A stretch of DNA of 26,119 nt, taken from the NCBI GenBank assembly GCA_048213135.1, contig PS015097.1, forward strand, positions 396,518 through 422,636, given 5' to 3'. Below the pieces are notes generated by a model. The model was not told the origin of the DNA. It worked only from the letters and a program-made list of their open reading frames with translations, and did no database searches. The DNA comes from Reclinomonas americana ATCC 50394 (lineage: Eukaryota; Jakobida; Jakobea; Jakobida). Below are positions 9,647 through 19,577 of the stretch, piece by piece; within the stretch, counting starts at the first letter, position 1, and each line of letters begins with the position of its first letter. The translations under genes were made by a program, and so were the position numbers.

Positions 9647-10821
9647 TCAGCACCGGAAAAGGACGACCTCGGCATCCTCGACGATGAAGCAGCGCAGCGC
9701 CAGCTCTGGAAGACATCTTGAATCTTCTTCATCCTCCTGCATTTCCTTCACAGCTCGCATGGCCGAGCGCGCGGCGTCGAGTTCGAGGCGAGCAAGGCCA
9801 CGTGGTGTGGACCACACTCGCACGGTCTCGTCATAGCCACCCGCACTCACAATGTGGAGACCATCGGGAGAGACGGCCACAGACGATACCCATTCAGTGT
9901 GTCCCTCCAACCGTCGTACTTCATCGCCACTCGCCAGAGACCACACCCTAATGGTGCTGTCTCCGCTCCCGCTCACGATATGTTGGCCGTCGGGAGTGAC
10001 GGTGACAGACGACAACCAGTCAGTGTGTCCCTCCAACTGTCGCATTAGCTGTCCACTTGCCAGTGACCATACTCGCGCTGTCTCGTCATAGCTGCCACTG
10101 ACGACGTGCTGACCATCAGGAGTGACGGCGACAGAGTATACCCCTCCGTCGTGTCCCCTCAGCCGCCGCACTTCCTCCCCACTCGCCAGCAACCACACTC
10201 GCACGGTGCTGTCTCCGCTCCCGCTAACAATGTGCTCACTATCAGGGGTGACAGCGACAGACAACACCTTATCGGCGTGTCCTTCCAGCCGTCGCACCTC
10301 CTCCCCACTCGCCAGAGACCACACTCGTATTGTGCAGTCATAGCCGCCGCTGACAATGCGCTGGCAATCGAAAGCGACGGCGACAGACATTGCCGAATTG
10401 GAGTGTCCCTTCAATCGTCGCACTTCTTCTCCACTCTCCAACGACCACACACGTACGGTACAGTCTCCACCTCCACTCACGACATGCTGGCCATCAGGGG
10501 TGATGGCGACAGACAACACCCTTCCAGAGTGTCCCTCCAGTCGTCGCACTTCTTCTCCGCTCGCCAGAGACCACACGCGAATGATTCCGTCCACACATCC
10601 ACCAACAATGTGGTTGCCGTCGGGAGTGACGGCGATGGACCTCACCACATCGAGACTCTGAATGATCTGTGCCGATCATTCGCGGTGAGACGCACACGCA
10701 GCAGCGACATTCGAAGACACGCACATGCACAAACAACTGCCGCACACACGCACGAACACACGAATGCATGCACAGACACCAACCACGCAAAAGTGCGCAC
10801 AAATTCACACCTTTGTTGCCA
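9647..10821 (-). CDS. WD-repeat protein, type 1 gene C (two exons)
   Basis: This is a seven-repeat WD40 propeller of 343 residues. Exon 1 is 10810-10821 (MATK). The intron is 10667-10809 (143 nt, GTGTGAATT to GCACAG). Exon 2 is 9647-10666, ending in TGA. Exon 2 begins IIQSLDVVRSIAVTPDGNH. This copy has an in-frame ATG three codons before RSIAV, so a start in exon 2 is possible here but not in the sister genes. Repeat 3 is irregular (LKGHSNSAMSVAVAFDCQ), and repeat 5 ends in SGQLMRQ instead of SGEEVRR. The tail is STPRGLARLELDAARSAMRA, then LALRCFIVEDAEVVLFRC. A long CA/GCAC microsatellite lies immediately upstream of the start. Upstream on the same strand is type 2 gene X, separated by the 0.8-kb spacer. 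Confidence 0.85.
10660..10681 (-). promoter_or_regulatory. Inverted repeat across the 3' splice site, gene C
   Basis: On the minus strand, GAATGATC, loop GGCACA and GATCATTC form a perfect eight-pair stem. The intron ends CACAG at the start of the right arm. Confidence 0.65.
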
Positions 10822-10882
10822 TTCTCCGTGCGTTGTGTGTGTGCGCGCGCGTGTGTTCGTGCGTGCGTGCGTGCGTGCGTGC

Positions 10883-10956
<74 letters not shown>

Positions 10957-10957
10957 T
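10822..10957. repeat. CA/GT microsatellite directly 5' of gene C
   Basis: On the plus strand this has GTGTGCGCGCGCG, then a GTGC tetranucleotide run, then a long uninterrupted GT run to about 10947, ending in GAGAGAG. On the gene's strand it is a CA tract in the 5' flank or leader. Alternating purine-pyrimidine DNA of this kind can adopt the Z form; that is general knowledge, not something shown here. Confidence 0.9.
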
Positions 10958-11768
10958 AAGTAAAGAGAGAGACGGAAGCACTGATTCATCGGACGGAGCA
11001 TCAACATCAACTCTCGCGCGTGTGTGCGCCTCGTGGTGCCGTCTGTGTCTCAGTGCCCCCTGTCTCTCTGCGTCCTCGTCGCGGTGCTCCCTTCTCAACC
11101 AGCAATGTGAGCGAGATGTTGCGGAATTGAATGTGCATGCATGCCTGCCGAGCCAACTCGACACGCCATGAGCATCAACTCGTCCGAGCCGCGTGTGAGT
11201 CGGGTGGAGAGGCAACAACACACGATTCTGAAAGAGAGCGAAGAGGCAGCACAGTTCGTGAGTGGGGTGCGTCACACCAGTTGTCAGGGCACACACGCAC
11301 GCGTGGGAAATGAGTGCGCAGGGCAAGCGCACTCCCTCCCCGTGGCGTGGGGTGAGAAGAGTGGCCGTCTGAATCGATGCCTAACGCGCTCTCCGTGTTC
11401 ACGCGGTGCCAGTGTGAGAGGGGGGAGGCGGGCGAAGATGCCACTTCAAAAAGCTGCAGGCTGGCATCTCCACTGCGTTCGAATGACAAAGCGACATGAG
11501 GGGTGGGTGGATGGGAGAGCGAGGACTCGCCCAACGCCGAGCAGAACGCGTGTCTATTCATTCCATGGTCTCATCTCAATCGCCCGCACTCATCCACACA
11601 CACCTCGCACCCGCATTCTCTTCTTGCAATCCCACTGCACAGCACTGTATCTGCTTTCCGGCTGCCTGCACTTGGCAAGGCAGTGGAGAAGCACGTGTGA
11701 GGCGGTGTGGCGGTCAACATGAGAGAGTCGCGCAGTGACAGCCATCAGTCATCGTACATTCATTGAGC
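10958..11768. repeat. Spacer of about 0.8 kb between gene X and gene C (copy 1)
   Basis: This is closely similar along its length to 19578-20408, which sits in the equivalent place between the type 2 pseudogene and gene E. Shared landmarks are TTCATCGGACGGAGCATCAA at the left, CGCCATGAGCATCAACTC, the GAGGACTCGCCCAACGCCGA block (around 11520), and GTGAGGCGGTGTGGCGGTCA near the right end. A minus-strand frame starting MNRHAFCSALGESSLSHPP is the same in both copies for about 29 residues, then the frames part. I call no gene. It probably holds the 3' flank of type 2 genes and the promoter region of genes C and E. Confidence 0.7.
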
Positions 11769-12902
11769 TCACTCCGTCCAGCACCGTCCAGGCGCACGGC
11801 GTTCAATCATCTCTGCATCCTCCAACACGAAACACCGCAGCACAACATCGACGAGGATCCAGTCACGATCATCTTCGGCGAGAAGCTCGTTGACGGCCAA
11901 CACGGCCAGTCGTGCGGCCGCAATCTCTTGCCGCGCCAGCCCACTCGGCGAAGACCACACTCGGATCGTTTTATCCTGACTGCCACTCACGATGTGCTGG
12001 CCATCGGCAGAGACTGCAACAGACCACACCGAGCCAGTGTGCCCTTCTAAACGTCGCACTTGTTGCCCGCTCACCACCGACCACATGCGCACCGTGTTGT
12101 CCACTCCACCAATCAAAACGTGCTGGCCGTCGGGAGTGACGGCAACAGACAGCACTGCACCGTTGTGCCCCTGCACCCGTCGCACTTCTCCTCCAGTTGC
12201 CAGCGACCACATTCGTACCGTATGGTCATCGCCCCCGCTCACAACATGCTGACCGTCGGGAGAGACGGCGACAGACCACACTTTTCCAGCGTGCCCTTCC
12301 AGTCGCCGCACTTCCTTTCCACTCGCGACAGACCACACCCGAATTGTGCTGTCCCAGCTGCCACTGACAATGTGGTGACCGTCCGGCGTGATGGCGACAG
12401 AGAGCACCATGCCAGAGTGCCCCATCAACCGTCGCACAAGTGCCCCATTCGCCAGTGACCACACCCGCACTGTCTTGTCCTCACTGCCGCTCGCAACGTG
12501 CAGGCCATCGGGAGTAATGGCGACAGACAACACCCAGTCGATGTGTCCCTTCAACCGTCGCACTTCCTCTCCACTCGCCAGTGACCACACTCTCACTGTG
12601 TTATCCATACCGCCAGTCACAACGCGCTGGCCGTCAGGAGTGACAGTGACAGACATCACCCATCCAGCGTGTCCCACCAACCGCCACACCTCCTTGCCAC
12701 TCGCCAGTGACCACACTCGCACCGATCCATCATCGCCGCCGCTCACGATGCGCTGGCCATCGGGAGTGATGGCGACACATCGCACCGCGTCTGTGTGACC
12801 CCGCAAGACCTATGTCACACGATGAGACATGTACATGTACATGTATACGTAGAGCAGCCACACACGCATCCCTCGCGTGTGTGAGCGCACCTTGGTTGTC
12901 AT
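11769..12902 (-). CDS. WD-repeat protein, type 2 gene X (two exons)
   Basis: This is a seven-bladed WD40 propeller of 350 residues, diverged from the five type 1 genes. Exon 1 is 12891-12902 (ATGACAACCAAG, MTTK). The intron is 12810-12890 (81 nt, GTGCGCTCAC to GACATAG). Exon 2 is 11769-12809, ending in TGA. Exon 2 starts VLRGHTDAVRCVAITPDGQR; an in-frame TAG just before it rules out an unspliced upstream start. Unlike type 1, repeat 1 has the full Gly-His. The seven repeats keep the 42-residue period but vary more. The tail is different: SSPSGLARQEIAAARLAVLA, then DDRDWILVDVVLRCFVLEDA and EMIERRAPGRCWTE. It shares the LRCF-x-x-EDAE core with type 1. The intron holds a near-palindromic ACATGT/GTAC run at 12827-12850. 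The function is unknown beyond a binding scaffold. Confidence 0.85.
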
Positions 12903-15056
12903 TGGAACAGAAGAAGAATAAAGGACTCTAATGTCCTCTCTTTGTAGGTTCGCTTCTGTTGACTTTCTCTCTTCGGACACCTGGTCGGTACTCTACAGTG
13001 ATGGTAGTCACGAAGAGTCTATCCTCACGCGCGCGCGTGTGTGTTATGTGTGTTTGTGATTTGCTCGCTCGGGATTGTCACCGTTTCCCGCCTTTCTTCT
13101 CCCGCCTTGCACTGAGACGTCGTCCATCCCTCGCCAGGCTGCAACCAGCACCCCACACAGCATGCGGTAGTGTGGCTTTGTTGATGCTTGTGGGCTTTTG
13201 AAGACCGACATGGGACTTGTCGATGGGAAATCGGCAGAACGGACATGGAGGGTGGTGGTGGCTCGAGGTGGCGCTCCGCTGCATCGCGCTGCTGTCTGAC
13301 GACATTCTTGTTTATACTGACCTGCATTATCTCTCAACGAGGATTGGAATGTCGGGCTGCTTGGATATGCAGCTGTGGTCCAGCTGTGCTGATGCCACGG
13401 CACACCCGATCGCGAGAATCCAATGAGCAGCGAGTCAGCGACACCTCACACCTCCTTGGATCGATCCACAGCGAGGTTGATGAGGCGCACACGAGGACGG
13501 TACGATGTAGAAAAAGAGCCACACGGAACAAGAGAGGAACGGCCAGCACAGCAGCACAACGATGGAATAGACAGTCGTGTCGTGAGGCTCGCCTCCTCTC
13601 ACCCAACTCACAATCAATGCCTCGTGCCTTCAATCACACTCACATTCGGTCGGTTGAATCGTCTCATGTATGTACTGTGAGGCACAGAACCACGTGTCTT
13701 CGCATGCCAGTCACTTGCCAGCACGCCTATGTTCAGATCACACACACAGAACTGAGTCAGTCAATCTCCATGTCTCACCAACTTGCTCCTCAACGCAGAT
13801 GCAGAACACGCCCGCACCATGCGTTGCTGGCCGATCACGCGTCTGCAGTCTTCCGTGGCCACCACCATCATCACTCGGCAGAGACGGCGGCAACCAAGGC
13901 GCACACCATCGATCCGCTCCGACTTGCCAGCCGAGGATTGAAAACGATCCACCGACCAGGCCACCGGCGCACATCACGACACGCCACGCTTTCCGTGGAA
14001 TGCACGGCCTGCATAATTGAGGTGAGTGGTAGGGAAGGAGGAAAAGAGAGATCACGACGAACAGGGTCACACAACTGCTGAGTGCATGGTGGGATTCGAG
14101 TGGGGAGCCGAGTGAGTGAGGTGACGGTCGACAACGGGCAATGCACAGCACGCCTGTCATCGCCACGACATGCTTTCCATGGTCTCTGCATGCCGGTGTG
14201 CTGTGGGCAAAGAATGGAGGACGGGGAGAGAAATCTGCTCTGTCTCACTGACAAACACACCGATCAGCACCTGATACAAACACGCGTTTGTCAAGAGGCA
14301 AGCCAAGAGATGCTCACACAACCATCCTGCAAGGGAGAGAAGGAGCAGAGTCAGTATGCAGGTATGCCACCTCACACACTTCGGCATCGGGAAGCTCACC
14401 GTGATGGACTGGCAGGACGGCAATCGGAACACGGTGAGCGGACCAGCATGCTCGGCCTCGAGCGTGTGCGGCAAGGAGGGGCAGATTACTGGGGAATCAT
14501 ATAAGCGCACAACGGAGGGAGACGGCGGAGAAAGAGAGAGACTCTGCAAGGGAGAAAAAAGGGGAGAGCGGAATGACATGCATTCTTCGCAGTCGGAAGG
14601 AGAATGTCCGCAGCGCACGTGCACAATGGGAAGCAGATCTAGAGCAGTGATGCCAAAGTGGTGCACAAAAGAAGACGCGAGGAAATAGACAACGGCGATT
14701 CGCTCTCCTGCGGCACACACATGGCGACGAAAGATGCACGCACAATAAACATCACAACGAGACAGAAAGACAAAACAGACACCCAAGTGCTTCATCGCGC
14801 TTGCATACACTAGCTGAGGTGAGAAGGAGACACGCATACAGAGGGAGACACGCTTCACTACCTCTCTCTCACTCACATGATAGGGCAACAAGCACGGGAG
14901 AACAATTCATCACCATCAACAACGACCTCTCTCTCTTCCTCCTGTCATCCTCTCTTCCCCCACCTGCATCCCGCATGATCACCCACTCTCCCTCGCAGGT
15001 CACGAACAACAACTCACAATAACCAGCAGCCACCTTCCCTCTCTCAACTCACCTTC
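12903..15056 (-). repeat. Spacer module copy 4 (between genes D and X)
   Basis: This is the fourth 2-kb module. Its first 80 bases next to gene X (12903-12985) are not found in the modules beside type 1 genes and include the 5' flank of gene X. From 12986 it matches the left edge of the window and then the common module. On the minus strand it reads CPFCRFPIDKSHVGLQKP (about 13200-13250) and, in this copy, runs on to a basic end REKKGGKR with a TGA near 13078. It also carries RLINLAVDRSKE (about 13455-13490), GVLCIARCR (about 14130-14155) and the SIPAGKSE segment near 13907-13970, which is broken here by a one-base insertion. A frame reading PLPHTLEAEHAGPL-like sequence lies near 14430-14480. 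Confidence 0.75.
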
Positions 15057-16229
15057 TCAGCATCGGAAAAGGACGACCTCGGCATCTTCGACGATGAAAC
15101 AGCGCAGAACCAGCTCGGGAAGACATCGTGAATCTTCTTCCTCCTGCATCTCCTGCACAGCCAGCATGGCCAAGCGCGCGGCGTCGAGCTCGAGACGAGC
15201 AAGGCCACGCGGTGTGGACCACACTCGCACGCTATTGTCTTGACCACCCGCACTCACAATGTGCTGACCATTGGGAGAGACGGCCACCGACGACACCCAT
15301 CCTGTGTGACCATCCAACCGCCGCACTTCCTCGCCACTTGCCAGAGACCATACCCGAACGGTGCTGTCTCCGCACCCGCTCACGATATGTTGGCCGTCGG
15401 GAGTGACGGTGACACAATACACCCATGAAGTGTGTCCCTCGAAACGTCGCACTTGGTCTCCACTCATCAGCGACCATACTCGCAGGGTGCGGTCTCCACC
15501 CCCGCTCACGATGTGCTGACCATCAGGGCTGACGGTGACACAATACACCCATCCAGTGTGTCCCCGCAGCCGTCGCACTTCCTCCCCGCTCGCCAGCAAC
15601 CACACTCGCACGGTGCTGTCTCCGCTCCCGCTAACAATGTGGTGACTATCAGGGGTGACAGCGACTGACCACACCTTATCGGCGTGTCCTTCCAGCCGTC
15701 GCACCTCCTCCCCGCTCGCCAGAGACCACACTCTCACTGTGTTATCGTAGCTGCCGCTGACAATGTGCTGGCCATCGAAGGCGACGGCGACAGACCACAC
15801 CTTATCATCGTGTCCCTCTAACCGTCGCTCTTCATCGCCACTCACCAGCGACCACACACGCACAGTACAGTCTCCACACCCACTCACTATCTGCTGGCCA
15901 TTGGGGGTGACGGCGACAGACCACACCGGACCAGTGTCTCTCTCCAGTCGTCGCTCTTCTTCTCCGCTCGCCAAAGACCACACGCGAATCGTCTTGTCCA
16001 TGCATCCACCAACAATGTGCTGGCAATCGGGAGTGACGGCGACGGACCTCACTGAGGAAGGGAGACTCTGAATGATCTGCGTCGATCATTCGCGGTGAGG
16101 CGCACACGCACAGCAACGTTGGAAGACACAAACACACTAACAACAACCACACACATGCACGAGCACACGAATGCACGCACAGACACCAACCACGCGAAAG
16201 TGCGCACACATTCACACCTTCGTTGCCAT
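15057..16229 (-). CDS. WD-repeat protein, type 1 gene D (two exons)
   Basis: This is a seven-repeat WD40 propeller of 343 residues. Exon 1 is 16218-16229 (ATGGCAACGAAG, MATK). The intron is 16077-16217 (141 nt, GTGTGAATG to GACGCAG). Exon 2 is 15057-16076, ending in TGA. Exon 2 begins IIQSLPSSVRSVAVTPDCQ. Repeats 1 and 2 end EERR instead of EVRR, and repeat 2 starts LERDTGPV, so its Gly-His is replaced by Arg-Asp. Repeat 5 carries SLMSGDQVRR, matching the broken repeat 5 of gene A (SLISGDQVRR); genes A and D may share recent ancestry or conversion there. The tail is STPRGLARLELDAARLAMLA, then SRCLPELVLRCFIVEDAE and VVLFRC. Exon 2 has no ATG before GGCMD, so the micro-exon start is needed. Confidence 0.85.
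16070..16091 (-). promoter_or_regulatory. Inverted repeat across the 3' splice site, gene D
   Basis: On the minus strand, GAATGATC, loop GACGCA and GATCATTC form a perfect eight-pair stem. The loop differs from genes A-C while both arms are kept. Confidence 0.65.
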
Positions 16230-18271
16230 TCTCCGTGGTGTGTTATGTGTGTGATTTGCTCGCTCGGGATTGTCATCGTTTCCCGCCTTTCTTCTCCCGC
16301 CTTGGTCTGAGACGTCCCGCATCCCTCGCCACGCTGCAACCAGTACGCCACACAGCATGCGGCAGTGTGAGCGACGTGGCTTCTTTGATGCGTGTGAGCT
16401 TTCGAAGACCGACATGGGACTCGTCTATGCGAAATTAAAATCGACAGAATGGACATGCAAGGTTACGTGGTGGTGGTGTGACGAGGTGAAGCTCCACTGC
16501 ACCGTGCTGCTGACCAGCGACACTCTCTTTTGACTGACCTGCATTATCTCTCAACGAGGACTGGCATGTCGTGCTGCTTGGATACGCAGTTGTGGCCCAG
16601 TTGTGAGAATCCATCGAGCAACCGAGTCAGCGACACCTCACACCTCGTAGGATCGGCCCACAGCAAGGTTGACGAGGTGCACGCCATGATGATACAATAA
16701 AGAAAGAGAACCACAAGGAACAAGAGAGCAGCGACCAGCATAGCAGCTCAGCGATGGAAGAGGCAGCTGTGTCGTGAGACTCGCCTCCCATCACCCAAAT
16801 CACAATCAATGCCTCGTCCCTTCAATCACACTCACAGTCAGTCGGTGAATCGTCTCATGCATGTACTGTGAGGCACGAAACCACGTGTCTTCGCATGCCA
16901 GTCACTTGCCAGCACGCCTGTGTTCAGATCACACACAGGCGGAGTCAGTCTGTCTCCCAACATGTTCCTCGAGCTCAACGCAGATGCAGAACACGCACGC
17001 ACTGTGTTGCAGGCCGAGTACGCGTCTAAAGTCACCCATGGCCATCACCATCATTACTTGGCGGCGACAGCAGCAACCAGCGTGCGCACATCATCGATCC
17101 GCTTCGACTTGCCAGCCGGGATTGAAAACGATCCACCGACCAGGCCATCCATCGCACATCACGGCACGCATGTGTACACCCACCCAGCCATGCACTCCTT
17201 GACGAGCACGGCCTGCATAATTGAGGTGAGTGGGAGAAAAAGAGGAAAGAAAGATCACGCCGAACAAGGCCACACACCTGCATCGTGCATCGGTGGCATT
17301 CAGGTGTGGAGCCGACTGAGTGAGGTGACAGCCGGCAGCGGGCGATGCACAGCACGCCTGCAATCATTACGGAACAACAACGAGGAGCACGTGCTTCCAA
17401 GGTGTCTGCATATCGGTGCGCTGTGAGCAAAAGGAATGGTAGGAAGGAGAGAGAAATCTGCTCGGTCTCACAGATGAACACACCGATCAGCATCTGGTAT
17501 CAACACGCGTTTGGGCAAGAGGCAAGGCGAGGGATGCTTCTACACATACATCCATCCTACGAGAGAGAGAGAGAGCAGAGTCAGCATGCTGGTGTGTCAC
17601 CGCACACACTTCGGTGTCGAAATGCACACCATGATGGACTGGCAGGATGGCAGTCGGAACACGGTGAGCGGACCAGCAGCTCGACCTCGAGCGTGTGCGG
17701 GAAGGAAGGGCGGATTACTGGGGAATCAGATGAGCGCACAAAGGCAGGGAGATCGCGGAGAAAGAGATGAACTCTGCAGGAGGCAGGAAAAAGAGAGCGG
17801 AATGACAGGCATTTTTCAGAACCGGAAGGAGAATGTCCGCGGCGCACAGGCACCATGGGAAGCAGAGCAGTGATGCCAAGGAGATGTGCAAAGTAAGACG
17901 CGAGGAAACAAAAATCGGTGACTCGCTCTCATGAGGCACACACATGCACGATGAAACATGCACGCACAACAGACATCACAACGAGGGGAAATGAATCACA
18001 GACTCCCAAGCGATTCTTCGAGTTTGCACACAAAATGGAGGTAAGAAAAAGGCAAGCATGCAGAGGAGACGTGCTTCACTACCTCTCTCTCACTCACATC
18101 ATAGGGCAACAAGCACAGAGAACAATTCTGCATTATCCACGTCGACTTCTCTCCTCTCGTCTGTCGTCCTCTCTTCCCCACCCGCACCCACATGATCACC
18201 CACTCTCCCTCGCAAGACGCGAAAACAACTCACGATCGCCAGCAGCCACCTTCCCTCCCTTCGACTCACAC
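16230..18271 (-). repeat. Spacer module copy 5 (between genes E and D)
   Basis: This is the fifth 2-kb module. The CPFCR peptide (about 16431-16461) is followed here by a TTTTAA insertion that puts a stop in its frame. VHLVNLAVGRSYE lies near 16655-16690. The DGLVGGSFSIPAGKSKRI segment lies within 17090-17152, and GVLCIARCR near 17335-17360. The splice-like site that reads CTGCAG in other copies is CTTTAG here (near 17029), so the AG is kept while the flanking bases change. On present evidence this copy cannot encode an intact product in the CPFCR frame. Confidence 0.75.
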
Positions 18272-19451
18272 TCAGCACCTGAAAAGAACAACCTCGGCAT
18301 CCTCGACGATGAAACAGCGCAGAACCAGCTCGGGAAGACATCGTGAATCTACTTCTTCCTCCTGCATCTCCTGCACCGCTCGCAGGGCCGAGCGAGCGGC
18401 GTCGAGTTCAAGGCGAGCAAGGCCACGCGGTGTAGACCACACTCTCACGGTCTTATCAAGGCCACCGGCACTCACAATGTGGAGACCATTGGGAGAGACG
18501 GCCACAGACGACACCCATCCAGTGTGTCTCTCCAACTGTCGCACTTCCTCGCCACTTGCCAGAGACCATACCCGAATGGTGCAGTCCCCACTTCCACTCG
18601 CAATATGCTGACCGTCGGGAGAGACGGCGATCGATTGTACAAATGCAGTGTGTCCCCCCAACCGTCTCACCTCCTCCCCACCTGCCAGTGACCACACTCG
18701 CACTGTGTTGTCCCTACTGCCACTCACGATGTGCTGACCATCGGGGGTGACGGCGACAGAGTATACCCAGCCAGTGTGTCCTTCCAACCGCCACACCTCT
18801 TCCCCGCTCGCCAGCAACCACACTCGCACGGTGCAGTCCCCGCTCCCGCTCACGATGTGCTGACTATCAGGGGTGACGGCGACTGACCACACATGTCCAG
18901 TGTGTCCTTCCAGCCGTCGCACCTTCTCCCCACTCACCAGAGACCACACTCGTACTGTGCAGTCCCAGCTCGCGCTAACAATGTACTGACCATCGGGGGT
19001 CACGACGACACAATACACCCATCCAGTGTGTCCCACCAGCCGTCGCACCTCCATCCCACTCTCCAGCAACCACACACGTAGGGTGTTGTCTCCACCTCCA
19101 CTCACGATGTGCTGATTATCAGGGGTGACGGCGACACAATACACCCATCCAGTGTGTCCCACCAGCCGTCGCACCTCCTTGCCACTCGCCAGTGACCACA
19201 TTCGAACGGCGCTGTCCAAGCATCCACCAACAATGTGCTTGCCGTCGGGAGTGATGGTGACGGATCCCACTACTGCGAGACTCTGAATGATCTGCCGATC
19301 ACTCGCGGTGAGACGCACACACAGCAGCGACATTCGAAGACACGCACAACAACACAAACAACAACCGCACACACGCAGAAGCACACGCCGCGAATGCACG
19401 CATAGACACCAACTACGCAAAGTGCGCATAAATTCACACCTTTGTTGTCAT
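18272..19451 (-). CDS. WD-repeat protein, type 1 gene E (two exons)
   Basis: This is a seven-repeat WD40 propeller of 343 residues. Exon 1 is 19440-19451 (ATGACAACAAAG, MTTK, like gene X). The intron is 19292-19439 (148 nt, GTGTGAATT to CGGCAG). Exon 2 is 18272-19291, ending in TGA. Exon 2 begins IIQSLAVVGSVTITPDGKH, one residue shorter than in the sisters, and the tail is one residue longer (EEEVDSR). Repeats 2 and 3 share LVGHTGWVYCV, and repeat 6 has IASGSGDCTIRVW. The rest follows the common plan, ending LRCFIVEDAEVVLFRC. The 5' flank is a GA and GT/TATG microsatellite. It is the rightmost intact WD gene of the array and lies downstream of the truncated type 2 copy. Confidence 0.85.
19285..19304 (-). 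promoter_or_regulatory. Inverted repeat across the 3' splice site, gene E
   Basis: On the minus strand, GAGTGATC, loop GGCA and GATCATTC form an eight-pair stem with one G-U pair. The loop is two bases shorter than in the other genes, yet the stem is intact. Confidence 0.6.
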
Positions 19452-19474
19452 TCTCCGTGTGGTGTGCGTGAGAC

Positions 19475-19506
<32 letters not shown>

Positions 19507-19577
19507 TGCGTGTGTGTGTATGTATGTATGTGCGTGTGTGTGTATGTATGTATGTGCGTGTGTGTGTGTGTTTGTGT
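19452..19577. repeat. GA and GT/TATG microsatellites 5' of gene E
   Basis: On the plus strand a GAGAGAG run (about 19473-19506) is followed by two rounds of GTGTGTGTATGTATGTATGT and a final GT run. It occupies the same position relative to gene E as the CA tract does to gene C. Confidence 0.85.
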
